Positions 19,313 through 30,652 of a DNA stretch of 64,000 bases are shown here, piece by piece. The number at the start of each line of letters is the position of its first letter. Position 1 is the stretch's first letter. This DNA is from Aeromonas schubertii. GTDB lineage: Bacteria > Pseudomonadota > Gammaproteobacteria > Enterobacterales > Aeromonadaceae. The stretch is from positions 1 to 64,000 of the forward strand of contig NZ_CDDB01000088.1 of NCBI RefSeq assembly GCF_000820105.1. Reading direction: 5' to 3'. Below the pieces are notes generated by a model. The model was not told the DNA's origin, did no database searches, and was given only the letters and a program-made list of their open reading frames with translations. A program made the position numbers and the translations under genes.

Positions 19313-20610
19313 CAGCTCTGGCCGTCTTCGATCCGGATGTAGGCGCCATCGCGCAGCTCATCCATCCAGCCCTGCACCTCTTCGGCGAAGCGGCGGTTGT
19401 AGATGAGCTGATAGGCACGCTGCTCCAGTGCCTTGTCGGTGGCGTCCTGGCTGCGGCGATCTTCCAACTGGACGATATGCCAGCCGAAGCTGGTACGGAA
19501 CGGCTGGCTGATCTGACCCGGTTGCAGGCGATTGACCATGTCACGGAACTCGGGGGCATAGACATCGGGGGAGGACCAGCCCAGCTCACCGCCCTGAACG
19601 GCGGAGCCCGGATCCTCGGAGTACTTCTCGGCCAGCTGGGCGAAGTTGGCCTTGCCGCTGCGCAGATCCCGCAGGAAGCCGTCCAGCATCCCCTTGGCCT
19701 TCTCCTCACTCAGTATGATGGAAGGCTTGATCAGGATGTGGCGAGATTTCACCTCGGTCAGGCTCACCTGTTGTTGTCCCTTGGTGTCAAACACCTTGAT
19801 GATGTGCAGACCGGCACCGGAGCGCAGCGGGCCGACGATGGCCCCCTTGCTGGCCCCTTGCACCGCCTCGGCCATCAGGGTAGGCATCTCTTGCAGGCTC
19901 ATCCATCCCCAGTCACCCCCTTCCAGGGCCTTGGGTCCGTTACTCTCGGCGATGGCCAGCTTGCGGAAATCGGCCCCGCTGCTAAGGGCTTGCATGATGC
20001 GCTGGGCCTTGGCCTTGGCGGCATCAAGCTGGGCGGCGCTGGGGTTGTCAGGCAGGGCGATCTGGATATGACCGACGTGGAACTCGTTCTGCTGTTGCCC
20101 CTGTTTCTTGAGGATCTCCACCACCTGCTTGACCTCCTGCTCGGAGATATTGACCCGGCGGCGGACCTGGTTGCGGCGCACTTCACCCATCAGGATCTCG
20201 CGGCGCACCTCTTCCCGGTATTGGGGGTAGGTCATGCCTTCCCGATCCAGCTGGGTGCGCAGTTGCTCGACGCTCATGCGGTTCTCGGTGGCAATGCCGG
20301 CGATGGCCTGCTCGAGCTGGGTATCGCTCACCTTGAGGCCCTGGCGATCGGCCAGTTGCAGCACCAGGCTCTCCTGGATCAGGCGATCCAGCGCCTGACG
20401 GCGCAGGGTGGCATCGTCGGGCAGGGATTGGCCCTGCTCACGGGCGTTGTTCTTGACCTTCTGGACCAGCGCATCCTGCTGGCTGGCCAGTACCACATCC
20501 TTGTTGACCACGGCGAGCACGCGATCCACCAGCTCGGGGGCAGCCACGGCCGCCTGGCTCAGGGCGCCAAACACGCCTGCAGTCAGCAGGGCAATCAGGG
20601 TCTTTTTCAT
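19312..20610 (-). CDS. surA: Periplasmic chaperone / peptidyl-prolyl isomerase SurA
   Basis: SurA escorts outer-membrane beta-barrel proteins, including LptD, through the periplasm. The 432-residue protein has a signal peptide ending near AAVAA, an N-terminal chaperone domain (about 25-170), and two parvulin domains (about 170-275 and 280-385), each with the rotamase pattern [12 protein letters not shown] or [15 protein letters not shown] chose ATG 20610 because GAGAG is better spaced to it; ATG 20616 adds two residues. It lies 25 bases after lptD. Confidence 0.95.
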   Translation of the reverse strand: MKKTLIALLTAGVFGALSQAAVAAPELVDRVLAVVNKDVVLASQQDALVQKVKNNAREQGQSLPDDATLRRQALDRLIQESLVLQLADRQGLKVSDTQLEQAIAGIATENRMSVEQLRTQLDREGMTYPQYREEVRREILMGEVRRNQVRRRVNISEQEVKQVVEILKKQGQQQNEFHVGHIQIALPDNPSAAQLDAAKAKAQRIMQALSSGADFRKLAIAESNGPKALEGGDWGWMSLQEMPTLMAEAVQGASKGAIVGPLRSGAGLHIIKVFDTKGQQQVSLTEVKSRHILIKPSIILSEEKAKGMLDGFLRDLRSGKANFAQLAEKYSEDPGSAVQGGELGWSSPDVYAPEFRDMVNRLQPGQISQPFRTSFGWHIVQLEDRRSQDATDKALEQRAYQLIYNRRFAEEVQGWMDELRDGAYIRIEDGQS

Positions 20611-20635
20611 ATCCATCTCTCAAGGCTGGCCAGCA

Positions 20636-23074
20636 TCACTGCTGGTCTTTCAGATTAAACGGGCGAATGTAGGGGAGCTTTTCCGTATCCAGGGTCACAT
20701 TGCGGCCTGCTGTGCCTATGCTTCCCAGTCCCTTCATCTCGAACTGTACGCCTATGCTCTTCTCGGAGCGGGCCTGCAGTATGCTGTTTTCCCACACAGG
20801 CTGGTTGTGCCACTCCAGGCTGAAGTTGATGCTCCAGCAGCAGGAGTCGTACTTGAGACCTATCTTGCGGTCTATGTTGATATCCTGCTGCACATCCCGG
20901 TAGTAGCCGCCGTAGAGCTGCCACTGGGGATTGAGGGGGGCCATCAGTACCAGGCCGGCCTGACTGATGTCTTCGGCCATGGCGGTGTTGTAGATGTTGC
21001 GGTTGCCATCCTTCAGGAAGCGGTAGTTGACCTGGCTGACCAGCTTGTCGAAACGGTATTCGACCGCGCTGTTGGCCGAGCTGAACTCGTTCTCTTCCGT
21101 ATCGTACTGGGCACCGGCATGGGCAAACCAGCGATCCGTGATGCGGGCGTCCCCCTCGAAGGAGAGCAGGGAGCGGGCATTGGTGCTTTCGGGATCGTTG
21201 GGGTAGAGGCGAACCCTGGGCTTGGTCAGCTCGAAGGCTTGCCCCAGCGCCAGACGCAGGCGCTCGTCCCCTGCATCGTCATAGACCCGGCTGGTGAGGC
21301 CCAGGGTAATGCGATTGGCATCGCTGATGCGATCGATCCCCGCATAGCGGCGATCGCTGAACAGGCTATAGTAATCCTGACGCACAGTGGTGGAGTCATA
21401 GATGCCGATCTCGTCCTGATTCTCATACGGGACGTAGAGATACTGCACCTCGGGCTCCAGGGTCTGGGTCCCCTTGCCATTAAACCAGTCGAGGGAGCGA
21501 TCGAAGTTCATGCCCCCCTTGAGGCGGACCGAGGGGAGGGTGCGGGTGATGGTCCCCTCCTTGAGGGTCAGCTGCCCATCCTTGGTGAACTGTCGCCGAT
21601 CCTGACCCGTCAGGTTGTTGGGCACCTCCTGATCGTAGGCACTGAACATCAGCTTGTACTGGCTGGTGAGGTAGTAACCCGGCGCATCGATGAGCGGCAC
21701 CGTCAGGGTTGGCGCTATGTGCAGGCGAGTGGCGGTGTAGCGCTCACCGGCCTGCTGGGCACTGGCATCATTGCCGCTGTAGCCAAACTTGGTCAGCTCG
21801 CTGTTGAGGGCGAGATCGAACCACTTCTGCTGGTGATAGAAGTTGTAGCCCAGGCTCGGCAGCATGGAGTGAGGCAGGACCGCATTGGGGTTGAGGATCT
21901 GGTAGGTGCGCGCCTCGGCGGTCAGATTCCAGTTCTGCTGGTAGTAGCCGGCGGTAAAGGATTGCTGCAACTGGCCATCGACCTGGACCCCGACCGGAGG
22001 GCTGAAGTCGTTGAAGTAGTTGTAGTCGAGCGCCTTGACCCGGGTGTAGTTGACGCCAAAGCGCAGGGCTCCGTCCATCAGGCTTGAGCCATGGTTGGCG
22101 TTAAACAGATAGCGATGTCCGTCCCCGTTCAGGGTGTTGTACTGGGGGTTATCGGGTCGGACCTGTTTGTCGTTGGCCAGGTTTTCGAAATAGAGGGTGC
22201 CCGCGTGGTTGGGCTCCGGCATATAGCGAAACTCGACTTGCTCCATCAGGCCGCGTCTGTCCATGAAGCGGGAGGTGATGGTGGCGTCGTAATTGGGGGC
22301 TATGTTCCAGTAGAAGGGCTGGACGATATCCATCCCGTTGCTGGAGCTCTGGGTATAGCCAGGGTAGAGCAGGCCGGTCTTGCGTTCGTCCTTGATGGGG
22401 AAGTTGATATAGGGGAAGTAGAAGACCGGGTAGTCATAGAGCCAGAGGCTGGCGTTCCAGGCCTCGCCAAACACCTCATTCTGATCGATATCGATGCTGC
22501 CGGCCTTGAGGGTCCACACCTCCTGGCCGGGAGGGCAGGTGGTGTACTGGGCTCCCTCCAGGGTGATGTTCTGGTTGTCGTTGGTCATGGTGACCCGCTT
22601 GGCGGAGCCCCGGACCGGCGAGCCGTGCACCTGATAACGCCCCTCTTCCAACTCTGATTCTTTGGTGTTCAGGTTGGACTTTAGGGTCTTGTCGCTGGTG
22701 ACGGTGATCTGGCCATCGTTGTAGTAGATGTTGCCGATGGCGATGACGTCGCGGGTCTTCTGGTCCAGCTGGGCATAGTCGGAATCGAACTTGCGTACCC
22801 CCTGACGGACCTTGACATCCCCCTGATAGACGGCGGTGCCGCCCTGTTTGGCGTCGAGACGGTCGGCGTCTACCTCCACCGGCAGGGCGTTGGCATCGAC
22901 CCCGGCCGGCGTCTTCTCCACCTTGGGTACATAGTCGTAACAGAGACCGTCCAGCAGGCCGGTGGCCGGTGGGGTCGGCAGGGAGGCAGCCCAGCCCGCC
23001 GTGGGGGTGAGCACAGGGATCAGCCCCAGGGTCAGGGCGAGAGGGCCCGATATGCCCGCAATCCGTTTGGTCAT
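20636..23074 (-). CDS. lptD: LPS-assembly outer-membrane protein LptD
   Basis: LptD forms, with LptE, the outer-membrane translocon that inserts LPS into the outer leaflet. The 812-residue precursor has a signal peptide (MTKRIAGISGPLALTLGL, cleavage near AGWAA), an N-terminal jellyroll/OstA domain, and a long C-terminal barrel rich in aromatic strands. Two adjacent cysteines (SCCWS) lie close to the C-terminus, matching the disulfide pair of E. coli LptD. The start at 23074 is chosen for its clean signal peptide; ATG 23125 is possible. It heads the lptD-surA-pdxA-rsmA-apaG-apaH series. Confidence 0.94.
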   Translation of the reverse strand: MTKRIAGISGPLALTLGLIPVLTPTAGWAASLPTPPATGLLDGLCYDYVPKVEKTPAGVDANALPVEVDADRLDAKQGGTAVYQGDVKVRQGVRKFDSDYAQLDQKTRDVIAIGNIYYNDGQITVTSDKTLKSNLNTKESELEEGRYQVHGSPVRGSAKRVTMTNDNQNITLEGAQYTTCPPGQEVWTLKAGSIDIDQNEVFGEAWNASLWLYDYPVFYFPYINFPIKDERKTGLLYPGYTQSSSNGMDIVQPFYWNIAPNYDATITSRFMDRRGLMEQVEFRYMPEPNHAGTLYFENLANDKQVRPDNPQYNTLNGDGHRYLFNANHGSSLMDGALRFGVNYTRVKALDYNYFNDFSPPVGVQVDGQLQQSFTAGYYQQNWNLTAEARTYQILNPNAVLPHSMLPSLGYNFYHQQKWFDLALNSELTKFGYSGNDASAQQAGERYTATRLHIAPTLTVPLIDAPGYYLTSQYKLMFSAYDQEVPNNLTGQDRRQFTKDGQLTLKEGTITRTLPSVRLKGGMNFDRSLDWFNGKGTQTLEPEVQYLYVPYENQDEIGIYDSTTVRQDYYSLFSDRRYAGIDRISDANRITLGLTSRVYDDAGDERLRLALGQAFELTKPRVRLYPNDPESTNARSLLSFEGDARITDRWFAHAGAQYDTEENEFSSANSAVEYRFDKLVSQVNYRFLKDGNRNIYNTAMAEDISQAGLVLMAPLNPQWQLYGGYYRDVQQDINIDRKIGLKYDSCCWSINFSLEWHNQPVWENSILQARSEKSIGVQFEMKGLGSIGTAGRNVTLDTEKLPYIRPFNLKDQQ

Positions 23075-23146
23075 GGGATGAAGACTCGATTTGCGAATGT
23101 GAAACAGCCTAAACAGGACACGCATTTTACGACAGGATCCACCATG

Positions 23147-23174
23147 TTGACATTGCATGTCATTGCTTTATGTT
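23147..23174 (+). promoter_or_regulatory. Candidate promoter for amgK-murU
   Basis: TTGACA (23147-23152), a 16-base spacer and TATGTT (23169-23174) point toward amgK, whose ATG is 75 bases downstream. The -10 box overlaps the 30-bp palindrome listed separately. Confidence 0.45.
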
Positions 23175-23193
23175 AGCCGGCAATCATAAAGCA
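23164..23193. promoter_or_regulatory. 30-bp near-perfect palindrome between lptD and amgK
   Basis: TGCTTTATG at 23164-23172 is mirrored by CATAAAGCA at 23185-23193 around a central GCCGGC. 13 of the 15 base pairs are self-complementary. It lies in the divergent intergenic region and overlaps the candidate amgK -10 box, which suggests an operator for a dimeric regulator. A transcript hairpin is also possible, but there is no T tract as a terminator would need. Confidence 0.6.
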
Positions 23194-23248
23194 TTATCGC
23201 GGCCAGGGTAACCTCCCGCTTAGGCCACCCACTTTGGTCCTAGTTCCC

Positions 23249-24921
<1,673 letters not shown>

Positions 24922-24927
24922 CTTCTT

Positions 24928-25758
24928 ATGCGTATCTGGGGCAAGGTGCTCGGCGCCTTCTTTGGTTTCCTGCTCGGCAACGTGTTCGGGCTCCTCATCG
25001 GCCTCTGGATCGGTCATCGCTTCGACACCGGCATGGGCTTGCAGAGCGGTTTCCGTCGCCGTCCCACCGAGGCCCAGCAGGCGATTTTCTTCCATGCCAC
25101 CTTCTCGGTCATGGGCCATATCGCCAAGGCGAGCGGCCAGGTCACCGAAAGCGAGATCCGGGTCGCCTCCGATCTGATGGACCGGATGCGTCTCACCGGC
25201 GAGCTGCGAACCCGGGCCCAGGACTCTTTTCGCCAGGGCAAGGCGGCAGACTTTCCCCTGCGTGCGACCCTGGCCGAGTTTCGTGACGCCTGCATGGGGC
25301 AGCGCGACATCTTGCGCTTCTTTCTCGAGGTGCAGTTGCAGGCGGCGTTTGCCGACGGGGAGGTTCCCCAGGAGGAGCGCCACATCTTGCAGGTGGTGGC
25401 CGAGGAGTTGGGTTTCAGTCGCTTCGAACTGGATCGGATCCTGGCCATGGCCGAGGCGCAGCGTAACTTCTTCCATGGCCAGGGCCACGGGAGCGGCCAG
25501 CAGCAGTGGGGTGGGCAGCAGGCGCGTCGTGAGCCGTCCCGGGATCGTCTCAAGGATGCTTATCAGTTGCTCGGGGTGAACGAGGGAGACTCGGATCAGG
25601 AGGTCAAGAAGGCCTACCGCAAGGAGATGGCCAAGCACCATCCGGACAAGCTGGCAGCCAAGGGGCTCCCCCCCGAGATGATGGAGATGGCCAAACAGAA
25701 GGCCCAGGAGATCCAGAGCGCCTGGGAGATGATCCGGGAAGTGCGGGGAATACGCTAA
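24928..25758 (+). CDS. djlA: Co-chaperone DjlA
   Basis: DjlA is a membrane-anchored DnaJ-like protein that stimulates DnaK; in E. coli overexpression activates the Rcs response. The 276-residue protein has an N-terminal membrane segment with glycine-spaced residues (about 7-29), a TerB-like central domain (about 50-185), a Gly/Gln-rich linker, and a C-terminal J domain with HPD at 238-240. It starts 6 bases after murU. Confidence 0.95.
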   Translation: MRIWGKVLGAFFGFLLGNVFGLLIGLWIGHRFDTGMGLQSGFRRRPTEAQQAIFFHATFSVMGHIAKASGQVTESEIRVASDLMDRMRLTGELRTRAQDSFRQGKAADFPLRATLAEFRDACMGQRDILRFFLEVQLQAAFADGEVPQEERHILQVVAEELGFSRFELDRILAMAEAQRNFFHGQGHGSGQQQWGGQQARREPSRDRLKDAYQLLGVNEGDSDQEVKKAYRKEMAKHHPDKLAAKGLPPEMMEMAKQKAQEIQSAWEMIREVRGIR

Positions 25759-25768
25759 GGCATGCACC

Positions 25769-25800
25769 AAGACCACCCTCGGGTGGTCTTGTTGTTGTTG
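25769..25800 (+). terminator. Intrinsic terminator after djlA
   Basis: AAGACCACCC (25769-25778) and GGGTGGTCTT (25781-25790) form a 10-bp stem followed by GTTGTTGTTG. It separates djlA from the convergent dehydrogenase gene. Confidence 0.7.
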
Positions 25801-25803
25801 TGC

Positions 25804-26757
25804 TCAGGCGAGGCGGCGCAGGGGGCTGCCGGCGGCGAAGGCGTCGATGTTCTCGATCACCTGGTCGGCCAGACGCTGCATTGCCCCTTCGCTGGCCCAG
25901 GCCACATGAGGGGTGAGCAGGAAGTTGGGCAGGGCCAGGGCCTGCATCAGGGGGTGATCCGCCGGGGGGGGCTCCTGGCTGGCCACATCGAACCCGGCCC
26001 CCCCGAGATGGCCCCTGCGCAGGGCGTCGAGCAGGGCCGATTCGTCGACCAGGCCACCGCGTCCCACGTTGATGAGCAGGGCCCCCTGCTTCATGGCGGC
26101 CAGCTCGGCGGCACCAATGAGGTGACGGGTCTGCGCCGTGAGTGGGCAGTGCAGGCTGATGATGTCTGAGTCTCGCAGCAGCTGCGCCAATGGCAGACGA
26201 TCCGGTGCCGGATCTCCTCCCGAGAGGCTCTCGGCGTAGTACACCTCGAGGCCAAGAGCCTCGGCGCGTCGTCCCAGATCCCGTCCTATGGTGCCACGCC
26301 CTATGATGCCGAGTCGGCGTCCGGCCAGATCCATGATGCCGTGATCGAAAAAGCAGAAGCGGCCGCTCTCCTGCCAACGCCCCTGGGCGAGGGCCCGTTG
26401 CCACCCCTTAAGGTTACGCGCCAGGGCCAGCATCAGGGCCAGGGCGTGTTCGGGCACCGAGGGGCCGGCGTAGCCACGCACGTTGCAGACCGTGATGCCG
26501 TGGGCCCGACAGGCGTCGAGATCCAGGTTGTCTGCACCGGTGGCGGCCAATGCGATGAGTCGCAGGGACGGCAGCTCGGCCAGTTCGGCGGCGCCGAAAC
26601 GAACCTTGTTGACGATGGCGATGGTGGCACCGCGCAGCCGCTCGACCACCTGATGAGGGGCGGTGGCGGGATATTCGATCCAGGTGTGGGGCAGGGCGGG
26701 ACGAGCCAATTGCACCGAGGGTGCCAGGGTGTCTCGGTCGAGAAAGACGATCTGCAT
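25804..26757 (-). CDS. D-2-hydroxyacid dehydrogenase, glycerate dehydrogenase-like
   Basis: An NAD(P)-dependent D-isomer-specific 2-hydroxyacid dehydrogenase of 317 residues, closest in character to hydroxypyruvate/glycerate dehydrogenases; the true substrate cannot be read from the sequence. Seen: the Rossmann motif GRGTIGRDLGRRAEALGLEVYY, NVGRGGLVDESALLDAL with the substrate-binding arginine, and the catalytic histidine in LTPHVAWAS. The start MQIVFLDRD at 26757 has AAGGAGGCTCC immediately upstream. It appears monocistronic. Confidence 0.85.
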   Translation of the reverse strand: MQIVFLDRDTLAPSVQLARPALPHTWIEYPATAPHQVVERLRGATIAIVNKVRFGAAELAELPSLRLIALAATGADNLDLDACRAHGITVCNVRGYAGPSVPEHALALMLALARNLKGWQRALAQGRWQESGRFCFFDHGIMDLAGRRLGIIGRGTIGRDLGRRAEALGLEVYYAESLSGGDPAPDRLPLAQLLRDSDIISLHCPLTAQTRHLIGAAELAAMKQGALLINVGRGGLVDESALLDALRRGHLGGAGFDVASQEPPPADHPLMQALALPNFLLTPHVAWASEGAMQRLADQVIENIDAFAAGSPLRRLA

Positions 26758-26801
26758 GGAGCCTCCTTGGGGTGAGGCTCCATCATGCCAAGGGGGCGGC
26801 G

Positions 26802-27593
26802 TCAGAGCCAGCCAAGATGGCGCAGCCACCCCTGTAACCGCTCCGGGATCTCGGCCCGTTCCATCAGGGCGTAGGGGCGGTAGTTGAGCTTGTTGCTGCG
26901 CCGGCTCTCGACCCGGCGCGCCTCGGCAGCGACCAGGGGCCAGCCGGCGGCACTCTCCTCAACGAGATCGAGAATGGGGGCCTGGCTCTGGGCCACGTCC
27001 CTGGCCAGCACCGTATTGGCACCCTGTTCGGGGAAGTAGGCATCGAGCAGCACCAGGGCATCGGGGGCGGGGAGCTGCTCGCTGGCGATCAGATTGCTGG
27101 CCCAGGCGGCGGCCGTCCCCTGGGCCAGGATCAGGCGAAAGCCCCCCTCCTGCAGCTTTGCTTCGCTCAGGCTCTTGATGCGGGCGGCGAGATCCTGGCG
27201 AAAGGCGTCGCGCGCCTGGTCTTTCTGCTCCCCGGCCGGGTTGAGTTGGGGCTGGGCGGAGCGAGGGAGGATCAACAGGGTATCAAACCCCTGGGCCGTC
27301 AGGGCTGTCGAGAGTTGCCACAGGCGTCCGGTACCCTGCCACTCGGGGAGCAGGATCACCAGCCCCAGATAGGTGCCGCTGGTGTGTTCGGCAAACAGCA
27401 CCTGCTCCTGCTCTATGGTCTTGCTGGCCGGATTGTGTTGCCAGTCGAGGCGCAGGGTCTGATCGGCCGATGCCGGCTCCTGGCGGGTGTCCTGGGCTGT
27501 GGCGGGCGGCGTCTCCCGGGCAGCCTCCTCTTGCCCGGCACCGTGGGCGGTGAAGGCGAGCAGGAGCAGTAACAGATAGGGGCGAAGCGGCAT
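26802..27593 (-). CDS. DUF3530-family exported protein
   Basis: A 263-residue exported protein with a signal peptide (MPLRPYLLLLLLAFTAHGAG) followed by a Glu/Ala/Thr-rich stretch. The body resembles the DUF3530 family of alpha/beta-hydrolase-like proteins, containing GLVILLPEWQGTGR, QGFDTLLILPRS and LILAQGTAAAWASNLIA; the last sits where a GxSxG nucleophile elbow would be but has no serine there (QGTAA). It may therefore be non-catalytic. Function is unknown. Confidence 0.72.
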   Translation of the reverse strand: MPLRPYLLLLLLAFTAHGAGQEEAARETPPATAQDTRQEPASADQTLRLDWQHNPASKTIEQEQVLFAEHTSGTYLGLVILLPEWQGTGRLWQLSTALTAQGFDTLLILPRSAQPQLNPAGEQKDQARDAFRQDLAARIKSLSEAKLQEGGFRLILAQGTAAAWASNLIASEQLPAPDALVLLDAYFPEQGANTVLARDVAQSQAPILDLVEESAAGWPLVAAEARRVESRRSNKLNYRPYALMERAEIPERLQGWLRHLGWL

Positions 27594-27670
27594 GAGGAGT
27601 CCTCCAACACCTTCAGATAGCGGCCAGGGAGCGTATTTCTTTAGGCCGGCCAGGTGGGCCGCGGGACCAT

Positions 27671-27699
27671 AAAAAAAGCGAGCCGGTGGCTCGCTCTTT
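27671..27699 (-). terminator. Intrinsic terminator after efp
   Basis: On the minus strand AGCGAGCC and GGCTCGCT form an 8-bp stem (27677-27695), followed by a run of seven T (27671-27677 read in reverse). Confidence 0.85.
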
Positions 27700-27721
27700 C
27701 ATCGACCGAAGTCAGGCGCTA

Positions 27722-28288
27722 TCAGGAGATACGACGCTTGAACTCGCCGGTGCGGGAGTCGATTTCGATCTTGTCGCCGATCTCAACGAAGGCAGCAACA
27801 GAGAGCTCGTAGCCGGTACCAGCCAGACGGGCCGGCTTGGTGACCTTGCCGGAGGTGTCGCCACGGGCGGCCGGCTCGGTGTACTCGACTTCGCGAACGA
27901 TGGTGGTCGGCAGCTCGACGGAGATGGCCTTCTCGTTGTAGAAGGTTACTTCGCATACGTCTTCCATGCCGTCTACCAGGTAGTTCAGCACGTCGCCCAG
28001 GTTGTCTTTCTCAACGTCGTACTGGTTGTAGTCGGTGTCCATGAAGACATACATGGGGTCGGCGAAGTAGGAGTAGGTGCACTCCTTGCGCTCCAGCATG
28101 ACCACTTCCATCTTCTCGTCAGCCTTGAAAACGGGCTCGGAAGCGCTGCCGGTCAGCAGACCTTTCAGCTTCATCTTGACCACGGCAGCGTTACGGCCGG
28201 ATTTGTTGAACTCGGTCTTCTGAACCACCATGGGCTCGGTGCCGACCATGACCACGTTACCAGCGCGGATTTCCTGTGCGGTTTTCAT
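27722..28288 (-). CDS. efp: Translation elongation factor P with Arg32
   Basis: EF-P binds between the ribosomal P and E sites and relieves stalling at polyproline stretches. The 188-residue protein has the three usual beta-barrel domains, with [20 protein letters not shown] near the end. The loop that carries the activating modification reads NKSGRNAAV with arginine at position 32. Enterobacterial EF-P has lysine 34 there, modified by EpmA/EpmB. Arg32 is the form rhamnosylated by EarP in Pseudomonas and Shewanella (established), and earP lies just upstream on the same strand. Confidence 0.96.
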   Translation of the reverse strand: MKTAQEIRAGNVVMVGTEPMVVQKTEFNKSGRNAAVVKMKLKGLLTGSASEPVFKADEKMEVVMLERKECTYSYFADPMYVFMDTDYNQYDVEKDNLGDVLNYLVDGMEDVCEVTFYNEKAISVELPTTIVREVEYTEPAARGDTSGKVTKPARLAGTGYELSVAAFVEIGDKIEIDSRTGEFKRRIS

Positions 28289-28334
28289 GTAAAAAATTTC
28301 CTGTTCGTGAAACGGACGGATAAAAACTGCCAGA

Positions 28335-29465
28335 TTATATCTTCGTTTCCAAAAATTTCACTAACCGAGTGACGAGATCGCCGCCAGCGAGCAGGCGATC
28401 GGGCCACAGGTTGGCCTCCTCCTGCCAGCCGTTGCACTGTGCATCCCATCCCTGCCAGAGGGCCTGACAGGGCTCTTCCCGGTTGAGGGCCAGCATCAGG
28501 CCTCTTATCCACGTTGCCCGGGATTGAGGGTGGCTTGCCAGGTAACGATCGAGGAAGGCCTCCAGCTTGACCAGATGGTACTCCTCCTCCTGGGGGTAGA
28601 TGTGCCAGAGGAAAGGGCGGGCCGCCCATTGGGCCCGCACGAAGGAGTCCTCGCCGCGCACTATGTTGAGATCGCATGACCAGAGCAGGCGGTCATAGCC
28701 CACCTGGTCCGTCATGGGGAGCACCACGACGGTCAGGGCGCCGTCGTCAAACCGATCGCCGGGGTGGGCACTCTCCACACCGAGGGTGGCCAGCACCTGG
28801 GGCAGGGCGCGCCCGACCGGCACCAGCAGGGTGATGGGGGCCGGGCCCTGGCGCCAGGCCTCGATCAGGGAGGGGATGGCCTCGCTCTCGTAGGCAAACA
28901 GGCTGATACGCAGCTCATCCCTGCCTGGAGGGGGCAGACCCAGGCTCTCCCAGTAGTCGGCAAGACCGTCTTTGTCACTCTGCCAGGCCTGACGCTGCGC
29001 CATCAGATCCCGTTCGCAGAGCAGGCCTCCCGTCTTGTCGGTAAAGCCGGGAAAGAAGAAGTGCTTGTTGAGCCGCCCTTGGGGTGAGGGGAGGGCATGG
29101 CACCCTTCGACCCACTCCTCGGCGCTGAGGTACTCGAGATTGAGCCAGGCCGGTGGCGGGGCCATGTGTTGCATGCGTGCCTTGTAAGGGGCGGGCAGTT
29201 CGCAGGCGAAGGCCTCGATGACGACCCGTGCCGGCGCGAGATCGGCGTCCGCATGCCAGTGCTGTATGGTGATGCCACCGGCACTCTGGCTCTCCTGCGC
29301 CGGATCTATGGTTGGGCAGATCCGCGAGAAGCTGGCGAGATCGTCCACCCAGAGGCGCACCGGACCATGCCCCTCGTCGTGCAGTTGGCGGGCGAGCCGC
29401 CAGGTGACGCCGATGTCGCCGAAGTTGTCGACCACGGTGCAGAAGATGTCGAAGTTAAAAGCCAT
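28335..29465 (-). CDS. earP: EF-P arginine rhamnosyltransferase EarP
   Basis: EarP uses dTDP-L-rhamnose to glycosylate Arg32 of EF-P in the cytosol. The 376-residue protein (DUF2331) starts [19 protein letters not shown], placing aspartates at 13 and 17, the catalytic residues described for the family. A later RGEDS (270-274) carries the conserved Arg/Glu sugar-nucleotide-binding motif, and [13 protein letters not shown] follows. The start at 29465 is set by homology. Its stop lies 46 bases before efp on the same strand, so target and modifier are adjacent. Confidence 0.93.
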   Translation of the reverse strand: MAFNFDIFCTVVDNFGDIGVTWRLARQLHDEGHGPVRLWVDDLASFSRICPTIDPAQESQSAGGITIQHWHADADLAPARVVIEAFACELPAPYKARMQHMAPPPAWLNLEYLSAEEWVEGCHALPSPQGRLNKHFFFPGFTDKTGGLLCERDLMAQRQAWQSDKDGLADYWESLGLPPPGRDELRISLFAYESEAIPSLIEAWRQGPAPITLLVPVGRALPQVLATLGVESAHPGDRFDDGALTVVVLPMTDQVGYDRLLWSCDLNIVRGEDSFVRAQWAARPFLWHIYPQEEEYHLVKLEAFLDRYLASHPQSRATWIRGLMLALNREEPCQALWQGWDAQCNGWQEEANLWPDRLLAGGDLVTRLVKFLETKI

Positions 29466-29481
29466 GCTGACTCCGGCGCAA

Positions 29482-29513
29482 TAAAAAACCGGCGTGCAGG
29501 GTAGCACGCCGGT
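29482..29513 (-). terminator. Intrinsic terminator after guaC
   Basis: On the minus strand ACCGGCGTGC and GCACGCCGGT form a 10-bp stem (29488-29513), followed by a T run. It ends guaC transcription just before earP. Confidence 0.85.
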
Positions 29514-29535
29514 CGGGTTCGCTCTATGTCCCGGT

Positions 29536-30579
29536 CTACTCCTTGCCGTAGACGTTATTCTCCTGCTCACGAACCCGGATGAAGGTGGTGCGCTTGGTCA
29601 GCTCCTTGAGCTGGGCGGCGCCCACATAGGTGCAGGTGGAGCGCACTCCCCCCAGGATGTCGCGCACCGTGTGCTCAACCGGGCCGCGATAGGGGAGCAG
29701 CACCGTCTTACCCTCCGAGGCGCGATACTCGGCGACGCCCCCCGAGTGCTTGTCCATGGCGCTTGAGGAGCTCATCCCGTAGAACTTCATGAAGGGGGTG
29801 CCGTCCACATCGACGATCTCGCCGCCGCACTCCTCGTGGGCCGCCAGCATGCCACCCAACATGACGAAGTCGGCACCACCGCCAAAGGCCTTGGCCACAT
29901 CCCCCGGACAGGTACAACCCCCGTCACCGATGATCTGACCGCCGAGGCCGTGGGCTGCGTCGGCACACTCTATGATGGCGGAGAGCTGGGGGTAGCCGAC
30001 CCCGGTCTTGACCCGGGTGGTGCAGACCGAACCTGGCCCTATTCCCACCTTGATGATGTCGGCACCGGCCAGGATCAGCTCCTCGACCATCTCGCCGGTG
30101 ACCACGTTGCCAGCCACGATGACGTGATTCGGGCACGCCTCGCGCATCTTGCTGACGAAGGCGACGAAGTGTTCGGAGTAGCCGTTGGCCACATCGACGC
30201 AGATGAAACGCAGGGAGGGGGAGAGGGCCAGGATCTCGCGGGTCTTGGCGAAGTCGCTCTCGGAGGTGCCGGTAGAGACCATCACGTGGCGCAACACCGA
30301 CTCGTCACTGCGGGCCACAAACTGTTGCCACTGTTCCAGGCTGTAGTGCTTGTGCACGGCGGTCATCATCTCGAAACCGGCCAGGGTACGGGCCATCGAG
30401 AAGCTGCCGACCGTGTCCATATTGGCGGCGATGACCGGGACCCCCTGCCACTGGATACCCGTGTGCTTGAAGGTAAACTGGCGGGTCAGGCTGACCTGGG
30501 AACGGCTCTTCAGGGTGGAGCGCTTGGGGCGGAACAGTACGTCCTTGAAACCGAGTTTCAGGTCTTCTTCGATACGCAT
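29536..30579 (-). CDS. guaC: GMP reductase GuaC
   Basis: GuaC converts GMP to IMP with NADPH, balancing A and G nucleotide pools. The 347-residue protein begins [21 protein letters not shown] and has the IMPDH/GMPR signature [22 protein letters not shown]-type loop with its catalytic cysteine, plus [16 protein letters not shown]. There is no CBS insertion, which favours GMP reductase over IMP dehydrogenase. ATG 30579 has AAAGGA upstream. The leader contains a terminator-like hairpin that may belong to cheV. Confidence 0.95.
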   Translation of the reverse strand: MRIEEDLKLGFKDVLFRPKRSTLKSRSQVSLTRQFTFKHTGIQWQGVPVIAANMDTVGSFSMARTLAGFEMMTAVHKHYSLEQWQQFVARSDESVLRHVMVSTGTSESDFAKTREILALSPSLRFICVDVANGYSEHFVAFVSKMREACPNHVIVAGNVVTGEMVEELILAGADIIKVGIGPGSVCTTRVKTGVGYPQLSAIIECADAAHGLGGQIIGDGGCTCPGDVAKAFGGGADFVMLGGMLAAHEECGGEIVDVDGTPFMKFYGMSSSSAMDKHSGGVAEYRASEGKTVLLPYRGPVEHTVRDILGGVRSTCTYVGAAQLKELTKRTTFIRVREQENNVYGKE

Positions 30580-30619
30580 GGAGTGGGGTCCTTTCAACTG
30601 AATGGTAGTTGGCAGGCAC

Positions 30620-30652
30620 AAAAAAACCGGGGGTTTTCAGGGCCTCCGGTTT
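30620..30652 (-). terminator. Terminator-like hairpin between cheV and guaC
   Basis: On the minus strand AAACCGG (30646-30652) and CCGGTTT (30624-30630) bracket a partly paired loop, followed by a run of T. It probably ends cheV; since it lies only about 40 bases before guaC, it could act as an attenuator instead. Confidence 0.6.
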
